A program made the position numbers and the translations under genes. 64,000 nt of DNA from Diphasiastrum complanatum (Eukaryota; Streptophyta; Lycopodiopsida; Lycopodiales; Lycopodiaceae): assembly GCA_029204225.1 (NCBI GenBank), contig CM055102.1:32534085-32598084 (forward strand), in the 5' to 3' direction. Within the stretch, counting starts at the first letter, position 1. Each line of letters opens with the position of its first letter. Below the pieces are notes generated by a model. It worked only from the letters and a program-made list of their open reading frames with translations. It was not told where the DNA came from and did not search any database. Shown here one piece after another: positions 43,780 to 56,000 of this stretch.

Positions 43780-46012
43780 ATGTCTTCATCTGGTTCACAT
43801 TTCTTAGAGCACAGTGAGAGATGAACATCTTCCAATTATGCAATGTGGAAGATCGGAATGGAATCATTGTTGATTCTACAAGATGTAATGGATATTGTGA
43901 GTGGAGCTGAAGAAGAACCTACTGCACCTGATGAAGCTGTAGCATTCCACAAAAGAACCAGAATTCTCTTCATTTTATAGAAATGAATGTTACCAATGAA
44001 GTGTTAAGAGAGATCAGTACATGCACCACTGCCAAGAAAGCTCGGGATACTCTAAAAACAATCTATGAAATCAAAAATACTTCTAGATTGCTTACACTTA
44101 AAAACCAAATATTTTTAAGTTATCAGAGAGTAGATGAGAGTGCTTCATCATATGTCATGAGAGTTAAGAATCTTCATCAAGAGTTAGCTGGTATTAGTGC
44201 TGCTCTTAAGAACACTGAACTTGTTCAAGTAGTCCTAAATGGACTTAGAGATGAGTATGACAATATTGTGCAGACTTATGCTGTTAAAGAGGATCTTCCA
44301 TCCTTGGAGACATTGCAAGGTGTTCTCATTGCTAAAGAAAGCAGGCAAGAGAACAAGATGCTGAGGATTAACAGACTTTTATTGAAAGATGGTGGAGATG
44401 ACAAAGCACTCTTCATTAGAGACAAGTCAAGAGGCAAGGGCAAAGGAAAACAACACTTCAAGAAGGACAAAGACAAAGAAGGTGGTGAGGATCAGTCCTC
44501 ACAAGGTGCAACATCCAATGGCAAGAAGAAGCTGTCAAAGATCAAGTGTTTTTTATGTGGAAAGAAAGGACATTATGCATCAAATTGTTTCAAGAAGAAG
44601 AACCAATCTAAGCAAGCTAACCTTGAGGATGAGTGTGAGGGTGTAGAGAGTGAAAGAGAGGATTCATTAATGATGTCTACTTTTTCATCTTTTCCTTTTA
44701 AGAATGAAGAAGTCTGGTGGATAGATAGTGGGGCTAGTTCCCACATGTCTAGTTCTAGGAACTCTTTCACTAATCTCATGCCATATCTAGGTGCAAAAAG
44801 GTCAATCTATACTGCTAATGATGTAGAGTGTAGGATTGAAGGAATAGGTAGCATTCCATTACATGCATCATCATCAAAATCTTTTTGCTTACATGATGTA
44901 TTGTATGTACCTAGATTGACAAAGAATCTCATTAGTGTAGGACAGTTGTTTGATAATGGATTGGATGTCAAGTTTCAAGTTGACAAGTGTATAATCTCAA
45001 GAGAAAATGAAATTATTGCTAGAGGATCTAGAATTGGTAAGTTGTACAAACTAGATTCTAGGGAGAGTGCTAACATTTCAGATATTGCTTATGAGACCAA
45101 GGTTCTACAGGAGGATCTGTGGCATAGGAGATTGGGTCATCCCAATTTCAAAGCCATGCAATCTATGGTCAAAGAAGGAAAAGTTGCTGGTCTACCAAAG
45201 ACACTGTCAAAGGAGCTTCTACCATGTGAAGCTTGTGTGCTGACAAAGTCACACAGAAGGCCTTTTCCTAGATCAAGTATCAAGACAAAGCAACCATTTG
45301 AACTTGTACACTCAGATGTTCATTTCTCATCAACTAAGAGCAAAGGAGGAGCCAATTGCTTTGTCTCTTTTGTAGATGATTATACAAGACGTTCTTGGAT
45401 CTATATGCTGTCTTCAAAAGCCATGGTTTATGATGTTTTTCTTACTTTTAAAGCTTATGTAGAGAAGCAGTTTCCTTTCAAGGTAAAAGCTTAAGAAGTG
45501 ATAGTGGAGGGGAATACACTTCCAATAAGTTTAAAGACTTTTGTGAGAGAGAGAGTATTCAAAGAGAGTTCTCTTGCTCATATACTCCTTAGCAAAATGG
45601 AGTTGCTGAGAGAAAAAATAGAACTTTGTGTGAATGTGCAAAAGCCATTAGGCTGGAAGCTTCTCTGCCTAAAGAATTTTGGGGAGAGGCATTTGCATGT
45701 GCAAACTATCTTTGTAATAGGCTTCCAAATCTTGTAATAGGAGGAAAGACACCATTTGAGATGTTGTATAAGAAAAAGCCGAAGGTAGATCATCTTAGGA
45801 TTTTTGGCTGTGTATGCTTTGTGCATGTACCTCTAGAAACTAGGAAGAAGGAAGATCCTAGTGCAGTAAAAGGAATTTTTGTAGGTTGGCCATTACTAAA
45901 AAAGCATACAAGATTTATTTGTCCTCTGTTGACAAAAATGTTGTTAGTAGAGATGTGGTCCCTAGCCTTTGACAAAAATGGCATTTTGGCTAGTTTTGGA
46001 AGAGAGCCTTGA
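43780..46012 (+). pseudogene. Copia-2 gag-protease-integrase, truncated before RT
   Basis: The ATG at 43780 starts a UBN2-type gag with two early nonsense codons. The main frame 43983-45494 has the gag core, the knuckle CFLCGKKGHYASNC (about 44546), the protease WWIDSGASSHM (about 44716), the pre-integrase LWHRRLGHPNF .. CEACVLTKSH and the integrase start FELVHSDVH. A frameshift near 45494 and a stop in TP-QNG (about 45590) interrupt the core. SGGEY and GVAERKNRTLCE keep the Asp and Glu positions. It ends in the integrase C-terminal region (GIFVG) at about 46000, then passes directly into Gypsy sequence. No LTR or RT accompanies it. Confidence 0.88.
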
Positions 46013-46024
46013 ATGCACATGCTG

Positions 46025-46735
46025 CGAAGTTATTTGTGAAAGATATCTCGGCAGAAGCACGCTGAACTAAAGACTGCTCCTACAGAGAAGGTGGTCGCTT
46101 TCGAGGAAGAAGACGAAGAAATCGTGAAGACGAAATTGTCTAGTGCTGTTATTGATAAACCAACCTCAAAATCAAAGACAAAAGAATATGACATCGTAAC
46201 TGATATCAGATCTCTTCGACCAAACATTACTTTTGAACAGCTGTTGGCAGATAACACTTATTACAGAAAGCAGCTGAAAGGCCTTTTTGTGCCTAAGAAG
46301 AAGAAAATTTTTCTTCCAGATGTTGGTGTTTTGTCCATTGATTTAGGTGATCTTGGTGCACCTGAAATTGATGCTACTATTGTAGGATGCCTGATCAAAA
46401 AAATGCCAATTGACTCTAGTTCCAATGTAAATATAATAACAGAAGACACAGCTCATGCTCTGGGGCTGACTGACATTCAACCAACACAGCGAAACATCAA
46501 GTTAGCTGATTCGACACGATGAAAACCTGTTGGTGAGCTGAAGGATGTCACTGTCTACATTCAAACCAAGCCATTCACCATGAATTTCATTGTTATCAAA
46601 CCACTCGGTTTGTCATCCTATTCTGTGCTAATTGGACGACCTTGGCTTTATCAATCAAATGCTAGTGTACATTGGAAATCCAGAGAGCTAAGATTTCAAA
46701 CTGGTGAGACCAATAATAGACAGCAGAATAAATCA
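46025..46735 (+). pseudogene. Gypsy-2 aspartic protease region
   Basis: The frame 46091-46522, continued past one TGA, includes an acidic leader, then MPIDSSSNVNIITEDTAHAL at the place of the D-S/T-G active loop, and KPVGELKDVTV .. SYSVLIGRPWLYQ, the flap-to-end motifs of Gypsy retropepsins. The loop reads D-S-S rather than D-S/G-G, so the catalytic Gly is lost. No gag is found upstream; the region abuts Copia-2. Confidence 0.75.
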
Positions 46736-47148
46736 TAACCTGGAGTCGTGACAAATATGAAGGTGAAACTCCTTTGTCCGACACCAGTTTTACATTAGAT
46801 GAATCTTTGTATGCCTTGAATATTTTTTTTCTATAAATCTGATATTGAAGTGTAGTACTTTGAATGTTATGAGAATGTTGATGACAAAGAATTCTTCGAT
46901 GCCTACAACGATGAAGCTGATGTTTCATATGAAGAAATTAATGTTGCAGACACAAACTCGAAAGAGTCTGACGATTCGAGTGACGAATTTGAACATGAAT
47001 TTGGTAACGAGAACTAGGTTGACGACAAGAAAACATCCATGGATTCAACCATGCGCGAAATTCATGGCCATATCTGCCAGAGTTTGTGGATAATTTCAGA
47101 CTGTAATTATTATTATTATTTTTTAACTGAAGGTATCATCTTATCAAT

Positions 47149-48864
47149 ATGACTGAAGGTATCATCTTACCACATTCTACTGAACTGATTGAACTTGCAC
47201 CTAGCAGATTTGTGCATGTTTCAAAGTCACTTGGAGAATCTGAGTTGGCGGAATTCACTGAACTATTAAAGGAGTATGAAGATGTTTTTGTCTGGTCGCT
47301 CGACGATTTGAAGAGTATACTTGCAGAATTCGAAGAGCACCGAATTGATCTGAAGGAAGATGTTGTACCTATTCGACAGAGACAATATCGTCTCAATCCT
47401 AAATACTCTCTAATGGTCAAGGACGAACTTACCAAACACCTTAAGGCAGGTATAATCTATCCCGTCTTAAGTAGTGAATGGATTTCACCCTTTGTTGTCA
47501 TCCCGAAGAAAAAGACTGATAAAATACGAATGTGCCAGAATTTTTGAAAACTCAATGCTGCCACCAGGAAGGACCATCATCCTTTGCCTTTTTTTGATTC
47601 CATCCTAGATCAAATTGCTGGTCAAGAGCGTTACAGTTTCTGTGACGGCTTTTTTGGATATAATCAAGTGGGAGTGCGAAAGGAGGATCGCTCAAAGACC
47701 ACATTCACGACGGATTGGGGCACTTATGCCTACAACAAAATGCCCTTTGGTCTTTATAATGCTCCAGTGACTTTTCAACGAATCATGATGTTAATTTTCG
47801 CTGCCATCCTGAGAACTTTTCTCGAAATATTTATTGATGATTTCTATGTGTACAGTGATATAAAGACACACCTGCAGAAGCTAAAATTAACATTGCAACG
47901 GTGTCAAGATACTTGTTTATGTCTTCATCTAGAAAAATGTTTTTTTGGTATAAAAGAAGGAATATTGCTCGGACACAGAATATCTAACAGAGGAATAGAA
48001 GTTGACAAAGATAAAGTCGAGCTTATAAAGAACATCCTGATACCAAACAATTTGCGTGAACTAAGAGCTTTCTTAGGACATGTTGGCTATTACAGGAGAT
48101 TTATTCAAAATCATGCTTCTATTGCTGTCTCTCTTACACATCTACTGAAGAAACAAGTGGAATACTTGTGGACGAATGAACAGCAGAAAGCATTTGAAGA
48201 TCTTAAGCAAAGGTTGATCAATGCTCCTATTCTGAGACCACCCAACTGGGCTATTTTATTTCACAGTTATGTGGATGTTTCTGCATTTGCTATTGGCGTC
48301 TGTCTAAGCCAGAAGGACGACCAGAAGAAAGATCATCCCATCTACTATGTGAGTCGACAGCTCAGTGCATCAGAGAAAAATTATCCGGCTACAGAAAGGG
48401 AAGCACTTGGCATGATTTTCATTGTTAAAAAATCTCGACATTATTTGCTGGGATATGCATTTATTTTTCATGTGGATCATTATGCTCTTAAGTATCTTGT
48501 AAATAAACCAAATCTATCAGGACAAATTGCTCGGTGGATTCTACTTTTGCAAGAATTCACTTATCAAGTAGAGCTTCGTCAAGGAAAGTATCATACAAAT
48601 GTTGATTATCTATTGCGACTCAGCACTGGAAAAATTGAAGATCCTATCAATGATGATTTTCCAAACGAACATTTATTTGAGATTTCATCTACAAATTCGC
48701 TATATTCTGATATCATTACTTATCTCAAGGATCAGATATATCCGGATGGTTATGATTTGGAACAAAAGACAGTTTTTCAATATAAGGTAGCACCTTATAC
48801 AATTATTAGCTGTTCAGTACCAGCTTGGTGCAGATCATCAGCTTCGAAGGTGTCTCGAATCTGA
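47149..48864 (+). pseudogene. Gypsy-2 reverse transcriptase and RNase H
   Basis: 47149-47547 carries the RT lead-in (EYEDVFVWS, HRIDLKEDVVPIRQRQYRL, SPFVVIPKKKT) and stops at a TGA just before KLNAATRKDHHPLP. From 47584 come FFDSILDQIAG, then FTTDWGTYAYNKMPFGLYNAP, the catalytic FIDDF (usually YIDD/FLDD), GHRISNRG and FLGHVGYYRRFI. RNase H follows: YVDVSAFAIGVCL, YPATEREALGM and FHVDHYALKYL. The frame ends at 48862. One nonsense codon disables an otherwise well-kept polymerase. Confidence 0.9.
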
Positions 48865-49930
48865 AGACATTAAAAAGGTCGTTAAAGCCTTACACACAGA
48901 AGATGCTGGTGGACATTTTGCTTTGAAGAACACAGTTAATAAGATATTGACTGCCAAGTATTGGTGGCCAACAATGTTCAAGGATGTATCAAACTTTATT
49001 TGTTCATGTGATCTATGCCAAAGATCTGGTAAGCCTACAAAATCAATAAATTGGCCGTTGACACCAATCCTTCCTCTTGCACCATTCGAGAAGTGGGGGA
49101 TTGACTTTGTCGGTCCAATTAAACCTGTTACCCGACATACAAAATGTCAATATATTCTAGTTGCAATGGATTATGCTACAAAGAACGTGGAAGCAGAGGC
49201 GGCAAAAAGAAATGATGCAAAAACTGTCGCGACGTTCTTATTCAAAAGTATTATCACCAGATATGGTTGTCCACTCGAACTAGTAAGTGACCGAGGTACA
49301 CATTTCTTAAATGACATTATAGGGTTGCTGACAACTTATTTCCTTATCAAACACAGAAAAACTACACTGTATAGTCCAAAAGCAAACGGGTTGACAGAAA
49401 GAGCTAATGGAATTTTATGTAAGATCCTGACTAAAATTACTATTGCACACGCAAGATCAGAAACTACCATCAGTTCTTTGGACTTATTGTAATACAGAGA
49501 AAATCACGACGAAACAGACACCATATTTTCTGACATATGGTATGCATCCTATTCTGCCAATTGAATTTGAGGTCAAAACTTTTTGTATCCAAGCTCAACG
49601 AACAAATGCAGAATGTATAAACGAAAGGTTGACTAATATTGAAGAACTAGCTGAAGCTCGTGAGTCTTCACAAAAATTAACGAAGGAAATCCAAGAACAA
49701 AGAAAGAAAAAATATGACAGTCATATAAAAAAATATGATCTTAAAGCTGATGATTATGCGCTGATATATGACAGTCGCCATCAAAAGTTCCCAGGAAAAC
49801 TCCATATGTGATGGACCTTTTAAAGTCATAGAGGTGTTTGACAATGGTTCTGTGCAACTTCAATCACTTGAAGGAGAACTATCACCTACATGTATTAACG
49901 GGTCCAGACTAAAAAAATACTACCTTTGAC
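48865..49930 (+). pseudogene. Gypsy-2 integrase
   Basis: An H2C2 zinc region (HTEDAGGHFALKNT .. CDLCQRSGK) precedes the core. Catalytic residues are visible: Asp in WGIDFVGP, Asp in LVSDRGTHF and Glu in NGLTERANGI. A frameshift near 49490 moves the reading to 49443-49811 (TPYFLTYGMHPILP .. KKYDSHIKKYDLKADDYALI). After another slip the tail reads GPFKVIEVFDNGSVQL .. NGSRLKKYYL and a stop at about 49929. No LTR can be defined after it. Confidence 0.85.
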
Positions 49931-50429
49931 CAGAATTTTATTTATTTATTTATTTTTATTCTTATTATTTTCTAGTATTTTTCTGATAATGTTCGCGACT
50001 TTTTTTTCTTTTCTAGAAATTTTCGTGAACTTTTCTACCACTGTTCAACATTTGTTCAAACTGTTTCGTGAATTTTTCGAGAATTTTTCTTGTCTTCTCT
50101 TAAATCTTTTAAGTTATTTTTCAAAGTATTTTTGAGAACTTTTCAAGAAACTTTCGCGACACTCTAACTGTGAACTGAAACTTGTCATTTTTTTTTTCTT
50201 TCGAGAATTTTTCTAGCATTTTTTATTGATACATGCTAAATTGTTGATCTAGATCTCAAAATCTTGTGTCTAGTTTGCATTTGTTTTATGATCAATCAAT
50301 CAATCAATCACTCTTGTGAGGCATTAATGCACTCATTTAGAGTCCAAAGTATTGTACTTTGACACAAGTTTCATGCACTTTCCACACAATATGATATCAT
50401 CTACATATATGATGAGAACAGCAAAATTG
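49931..50429. other. T-rich stretch after Gypsy-2, possible LTR remnant
   Basis: Repeated TTTTCGTGAATTTTTCGAGA-like words at 49990-50170 and short CAATCAAT repeats at 50293. The position suggests LTR-derived sequence, but no partner copy is present. Confidence 0.3.
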
Positions 50430-50970
50430 CTATTTACAAACTTTATACAAAGATGGATCATAGGCACTTAGATTGAATCCAAGTGATAAGAGATATGAAT
50501 TGATCCTTGAATACCAAGACCTTGGGGCTTGCTTGCGACCATAAAGGCTTTTGAATAAGAGACATACTTTGGATTCATCACCATCATTAATAAAGCCCTC
50601 GGGTTGCTCCATATAGATCTCTTCCTCAAGGTAGTCAGAGGAAGGCATTAGAGACATCAAGTTGGAACATCCTCCACTTGAAATAGCATGCAATAGAGAT
50701 GATAATTCTTATAGTGACCATCTTGGCCACGGGTGCAAAGGTGTCTTCATAATCAAGACCATGGATGTGAGCATATCCTTTGGCACATAGTCTTGCCTTC
50801 AACTTGTTGATAGATCCATCATTGTTGTACTTCACTCTAAACACCCATTTGCATCCAATAACATGCTTGTTGATGGGTGGATCCACGAGCTCCCAAGGAT
50901 GATTGGAAATTGAGACTTCATAATTCTTTGAGATTTCATCCGTGTATTAACTACATTGAATGTTTGTCAC
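50430..50970 (-). pseudogene. Copia reverse transcriptase fragment (minus strand)
   Basis: Read from 50900 down: NHPWELVDPP, IGCKWVFRVKYNNDGSINK, KARLCAKGYAHIHGLDYEDT, FAPVAKMVTIR and FQLDVSNAFL. After a frameshift it continues EEIYMEQPEGF and SLYGRKQAPRSWY. These are the N-terminal RT blocks of plant Copia. The YVDD block is missing. Confidence 0.88.
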
Positions 50971-50979
50971 CTAATTAGG

Positions 50980-51590
50980 AAAGTCGTTGTACTTGAAAGT
51001 ATATGGTTGTTGTGACAACTATACATAGTATATACGATCAACAAATCAGGAATGTTGATGCGGACGAGGACGTCGCAACATCTCTCACTTTGCATTTTAC
51101 GTGAAGTGGTTTTCTCTCACTTCGCAAATTTCGAGAGGTGGCTGGGAACGTTCCTCATTCAAAATAGATAACCTTTGGCATTTTCTCTCTTTTTGGGTTT
51201 TTTGCAAAAAAGTCGAAGGTGCCCTAAAAAAGACGAAGGTGTCTCTAACAGTTCAACTCTGTCGCACTTTTCGAGAAAATGTGGAAAAACCGAAGGTGCT
51301 CTTAAAAAATGTTTAAGCTGTCCTTAGAAAGTTGGCGAAGGTGTCTTTAATAGTTTAACCCTTAAAAATAGAGAAACGTCTAGAATTTCTCTCTCTCACA
51401 TTTTTTGAGAAAATGCGAAAAAGACGAAGGTGTTGAAAATAATTAAATTGTTGAACTGCGAACAAGTTGACTTCTTCAAAAATAATTGAACGGAAGAAGT
51501 CAATCGTAAGTGTTGCAATTTTTGAGAAAGTGCGAAAAATGCAAACTGTGCGACACTTAGTGTATTTCTGCTGCAATGATGATCTTCCCA
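50980..51590 (+). repeat. Long inverted repeat, left arm
   Basis: From AATTAGGAAAGTCGTTGTAC (about 50973) through GATGCGGACGAGGACGTCGC to the GCAAACTGTGCGACACTTAG region, this is the approximate reverse complement of 52184-52825. The arm contains repeated GAAGGTG(T/C)C words. Confidence 0.85.
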
Positions 51591-51654
51591 TCTGTATTCT
51601 TACATAAACATTGGAATCAACATTCCAAGTTTCAAAAGAAGCTATATGGATCAG

Positions 51655-51958
51655 GTTATTACTTCACAAATTATGTTACACTCAGTTCAATGCTATCACC
51701 ATTCTGTCTGACAACTTGAGCTGTATTTCACTGTCACTGAATCCCAGATTTCATGGCAAATCCAAGCACATAGAAATCTAGTATCATTTCATTTGGGAGA
51801 AAGTTTTCTCAGGGCAAGTGATTCTTCAATACTGCTCCACAATAGAAATGGTCGCAGACATCTTCACCAAAGTGCTCCCCAAGATCAAGCACCACAAGTC
51901 CTTCAACATGCTGAAGCTGACGAAGATACCAAGACACCAACCATGATCTTAAGGAGGA
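51655..51958 (+). pseudogene. Copia RNase H end and polypurine tract inside the inverted-repeat spacer
   Basis: The plus strand reads FHGKSKHIEI, YHFIWEKVFSGQVILQYCST and MVADIFTKVLPKIKHH, the end of a Copia RNase H. AAGGAGGAC then abuts TGTTGGAAATTAAGCCC, which looks like the start of a 3' LTR at 51959. Confidence 0.75.
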
Positions 51959-52183
51959 CTGTTGGAAATTAAGCCCATAGTTGCCTCCTTGGAACCATCT
52001 TAGACAACCAATTTATTTGAAGGACATTTACAATGGACTTCCAGTTGATCTCCAGCAAAGATCCCATCATAATTTCAAGTTCAGATGTCAAGCTTAATAA
52101 CTTGAAGTCATTGAAGACTTGGCCATCTTCAAGGACTTCCACAAACTTGCATTTAGAACAAGTCTGCAGATTTACATTACTTT

Positions 52184-52825
52184 TTGGACGGTTTGCAAAA
52201 ATACACTAAGTGTCACATAGTTTGCATTTTTTGCACTTTATCGAAAACTGCAACACTTACGATCGACTTCTTTCGTTCAATTATTTTTGAGGAAGTTAAC
52301 TTGTTCACAGTTCAACAGTTTAACTTATTTCGACACCTTCGTCTTTTTTGCATTTTTCCAAAAAATGCAAAGAGAGAGAAAATTCCAGAAGGTCCTCTAT
52401 TTTTAAGGATTAAACTGTTAAAGACACCTTCGCCAACTTTTTAAGGACAACTTAAACATGTTTTAAGGACACCTTCGTTTTTTTTGCATTTTCTCGAAAA
52501 GTGCTAGAGAGTTGAACTGTTAAAGACATCTTCACCTTTTTGAAGGCACCTTCAACTTTTTAAGGACACCTTAAACTTGTTTAAAGGCACCTTTGGCTTT
52601 TTCGCAAAAAATCCAAGAAGAGAGAAAATGTCGATTGTCTGTTTTGAACGAGGAACATTCCCAGCCACTTCCCGAAATTTGTGAAGTGAGAGAAAACCAC
52701 TTCATGTAAAATGCGAAGTGAGAGATTTTGCAACGTCCTCGTCCGCGTCAACATTTTTGATTTGTTGACCGTATATACTATGTATAGTTGTCATAGCAGC
52801 CATATACTTCCAAGTACAATGGCTT
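52184..52825 (-). repeat. Long inverted repeat, right arm
   Basis: Pairs with 50980-51590. Matching landmarks in inverse: GACGCGGACGAGGACGTTGC, GACAACTATACATAGTATAT and CTTTCCTAATT. The spacer is about 590 bp. Transcription across the pair would give a hairpin with arms of about 600 bp. Confidence 0.85.
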
Positions 52826-53340
52826 TCCTAATTCCATGAGACATATTATTTTAGCCTCCCAGTTACGTCGTCAATTTTTGGTTATATTTGCTATTTGTAT
52901 TGTGCTTCAGTGTAATATAGCAACAACAACTTTTCTATCTGTGTGTAACGTAGATGAATGCTTGTTGTGATTGAATGCACTTTATCGCTATTTGATCACA
53001 CTTGTTTACTCACTCTGATCATAACAAGGATGTCTACGACTCCTCAGTTTATGATTAGACGATGCATGTCTTCAACGCCTGAGGAACTCGTGATATCATA
53101 CTGCTCTTTCAAAACCAAACTTCACATTGAATCTGATTTCCAGTAATACCACACACAAACCCTTTCTAATGTTTTTGAGAGTATGAATTAATTTTTAAGA
53201 TCCTGTTGGGCAATTAGAGCACTTAAAGCTACAATTATATTTAGCATAAATCTTCTATTAGATTGTTTTTGCATCTAGCAGCTGATTGTAACAGGAGAGC
53301 TGTTCCGCAATATTCCTGCTCTCTTCTCCGTTTGCGTTCT
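52826..53340. other. LTR-like or intergenic sequence
   Basis: CAGTGTAATATAGCAACAAC and a TGTGTAACGTAG stretch resemble Copia U5/leader sequence, but no second copy is in the window to confirm it. Confidence 0.3.
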
Positions 53341-53341
53341 T

Positions 53342-55060
53342 CTATCTCCCTTGCCCCATTAGTGCAAAGGTCTCCTCATAATCGTTGTCTTTACTTTGTG
53401 TATAGCCGTTGATCACCAATCTCGCCTTGTGCTTTGCTATACTCCCATTTGCATGGTACTTAGTTCCGTATATCCATTTGCGGCCAATGGATTTTTTACT
53501 AACTGGTGGTTCCATCAAGTCCCATGTATCATGCTTGGCAATTGACTTCATCTCTTCTTCCATGTCTTTGAGCCAAATGCATTCATTCTTTGCTTCATCA
53601 TAAGTTGAAGGTTCCTTGCTTTAAATGATGTTCGATAAGAGAGCGTAGTTGGCTTCATATTTGTCAATCTGCATCTTCTCTCTTGTTGGTCTTTTTAGCT
53701 CTCCCTGGATGGATGATTTAGGGATTTCATCCATGTCACTACTCTCTAACAATCTTTCAAACCATTTGGAGAGCTTCCTATTAACTTGATCGAATTCTTG
53801 GTGACATATATCCCATGGTACATCCTTCTTCTTGTGTTTTTCACTTGCAATTTAAATCCTCTTAGTACCAAATGGTGTATCCCTACCTCTCCAACCTGTT
53901 TCCTGAAGTAGTGTGATGGTATCATGGGGTTTGTCCATTTGTCCATCATCAAGAATATCAGCAAAGGGTCCATCATTAAGAAAATTCTTATTATGCCATC
54001 CTGGTTGCAAAAGTATTTAAAATCATTGGACTTGTACTCTCCTCCACTATTAGATCTTAGGGTCTTGATTTTCTTACATGGTTGGTTTTCGACCATTGCC
54101 TTGAAGCTCTTCAAAGTGGCAAAAGAATCATATTTTTTTTTTTCAGAAAATGAATTCATCGCTTACGAGACATATCATCTATGAAAGTGATAAAATAATA
54201 TGATCCCTCTATGGACATCATCATCATAGGTCCACATAGAGCCGTTGGATTAATCCAGGATATTCTTTGCCCTTGCAATTCAACCACACTTGAATTTCTC
54301 TTGATGCTACTTTCCATACACACATGACTCACATATCGTCTTCAAGTGGTCTTCCATTATAGACAATCCCTTTACTATTTCCAATTTTTGTATTAAACTT
54401 AGGCTACCTAGGTTCAAATGACTAAGCCTCTTATGTCATAGATCAATTTGCGATTGAATGGATGAGATAAGTCCATGTTGCCCCTGAATTGTAACATTCA
54501 ATTTGTAAAAAAATTTCTTGGGCTCCCTTGTACCATCCGCTAACCTTAAACTTTTGGCATATTTTCACAAAACAATGATCATATTCAAACTCTACTTTCA
54601 ACTTTTGATCAATAATGATTTCAACTAAAAGTAGGCTCTATTTCAAACCTGGTATGTAAAGTACCTCCTTGATTGTCTTGCTTTTGCCATCAAGTAGCTG
54701 GCTAAAAACCATGCTTACCCCCTTATCCCTGTGAAACATGCATTCCATTGTCCAACTCTTTCAAATTACTTTACCAATTTTTGTTACCTGCCAAGTTTGA
54801 TCTTCCTGATTCGATAACAATGCTGATATAAATATGCTAGAATACTCAACTTCACCTTCGTCTAAAGGTTGCCTGCTTGTTTGGCTTCCCCTTGTTTGAT
54901 TCTTCCAAGAATTTTCGACATTCATTCTTCCAATGGCCCTTCTTGCCGTAATAGAAGCATTTTTCCTTCTTCTTGGTCTTGTTGGATGACCCGTCATCCT
55001 CTTGAGCCTTAGCATACTATTGCTTAGACTTCTTCTTGCCCTGATGGAGGCTCACATTGC
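53342..55060 (-). pseudogene. Degraded Copia (gag, integrase, RT start), minus strand
   Basis: From high to low coordinates: a zinc knuckle (CFYYGKKGHWKNEC, first Cys pair altered) at about 54950; pre-integrase and integrase pieces including ALKSFKAMVENQ and LRSNSGGEYKSNDF (second Asp replaced by Asn) near 54060; then RT start (MEEEMKSIAKHDTWDLMEPP, GRKWIYGTKYHANGSI, KARLVINGYTQ) at 53563-53342. Stops and shifts are numerous. Confidence 0.8.
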
Positions 55061-55087
55061 TCATAAAGGTTTTGTAAAAATTATGCG

Positions 55088-55438
55088 ATGCACCTGGACC
55101 ATATTCATAGAGGAGAAATCCATGTAATCCAAGAGCAGCACCGAAATCATTTTTTGGGAAGAGGAAAAACCTATCGAGTCTTGGCTTCTGGTGGTATCTT
55201 TTGTGCCCAACGATTGGTCAAAAGAAGTATCACTGTCAAGGGGTTGAACTTCAATCTGGCTGGTTTAGATATTAAAGAAGAGACAAGTCGATTGTTGTGT
55301 GGCCAGATTGAGTGTTTGGGAAAGATCATATGGAATCTCCTCAAGCATGCAAGTATGGTGAATGTCTGGCTTAGACAAGATCCTCTGGTAATGTGTTATA
55401 CCTACATTATAGCAATGTGCCAAGAGGGAGAATGGTAA
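55088..55438 (+). CDS. Unrecognised 116-codon open frame
   Basis: An open frame between a Copia remnant and a minisatellite. No domain is recognised. Composition is unremarkable, with internal Cys and Trp. It may be chance. Confidence 0.2.
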   Translation: MHLDHIHRGEIHVIQEQHRNHFLGRGKTYRVLASGGIFCAQRLVKRSITVKGLNFNLAGLDIKEETSRLLCGQIECLGKIIWNLLKHASMVNVWLRQDPLVMCYTYIIAMCQEGEW

Positions 55439-55589
55439 AATTTTTGGTTCATTTTGATGCTTGAGAAGGTATTGATAAGCATCCTAGAGTTGGAGTGGCA
55501 AGACGATGTTGAGCAGCTCCTAATGCTTTACATGTGTCACTTGGGTGGAAATGGCTAGTTCTAGGCTTTCCAAGTGTAACATTTTTGTT

Positions 55590-56000
55590 TTTGAAAAGGC
55601 GAGCATTTCTGGTGAAGGCAAGTGTTTTTTTACAATGGACGAGTGTTTGATGGTGAAGGAGAGCATCTTTACAATGGGTGAGTGTTTTCTAGAACAGGCG
55701 AGTGTTTTTGATGATGACGAGTATTTTTACAATGGGCGAGTGGTTGATGATTAAGAAGAGTATTTTACAATGGGCAAGTGTTTGATGATGAAGGCGAGTA
55801 TTTTTACAATGGGCGAGTGTTGGATGATGAAGGCAAATATTTTTACAATGGGAGAGTGTTTGATGGTGAAGGAGAGTAATTTTACAATGGGCAAGTGTTT
55901 GATGATGAAGGCGAGTATTTTTTCAATGGGTGAGTGTTTGATGGTGAAGGCGAGTATTTTTACAATGGACGAATGTTTTTCAGAACAGACGAGTATTTGA
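55590..56000. repeat. 39-bp minisatellite
   Basis: About ten units of ACAATGGGCGAGTGTTTGAT-GATGAAGGCGAGTATTTTT, 39 bp each with minor variants. Because the unit is 13 codons long and lacks stops in at least one frame per strand, it gives open frames both ways (MGECLMMKASIFT on plus; IKHLPIVKILAF on minus). It fuses on its right side to the Gypsy-3 RNase H frame. Confidence 0.92.

Noticed and set aside
55770-56000. Plus-strand 76-codon protein
   Set aside because: Translation of the 39-bp minisatellite.
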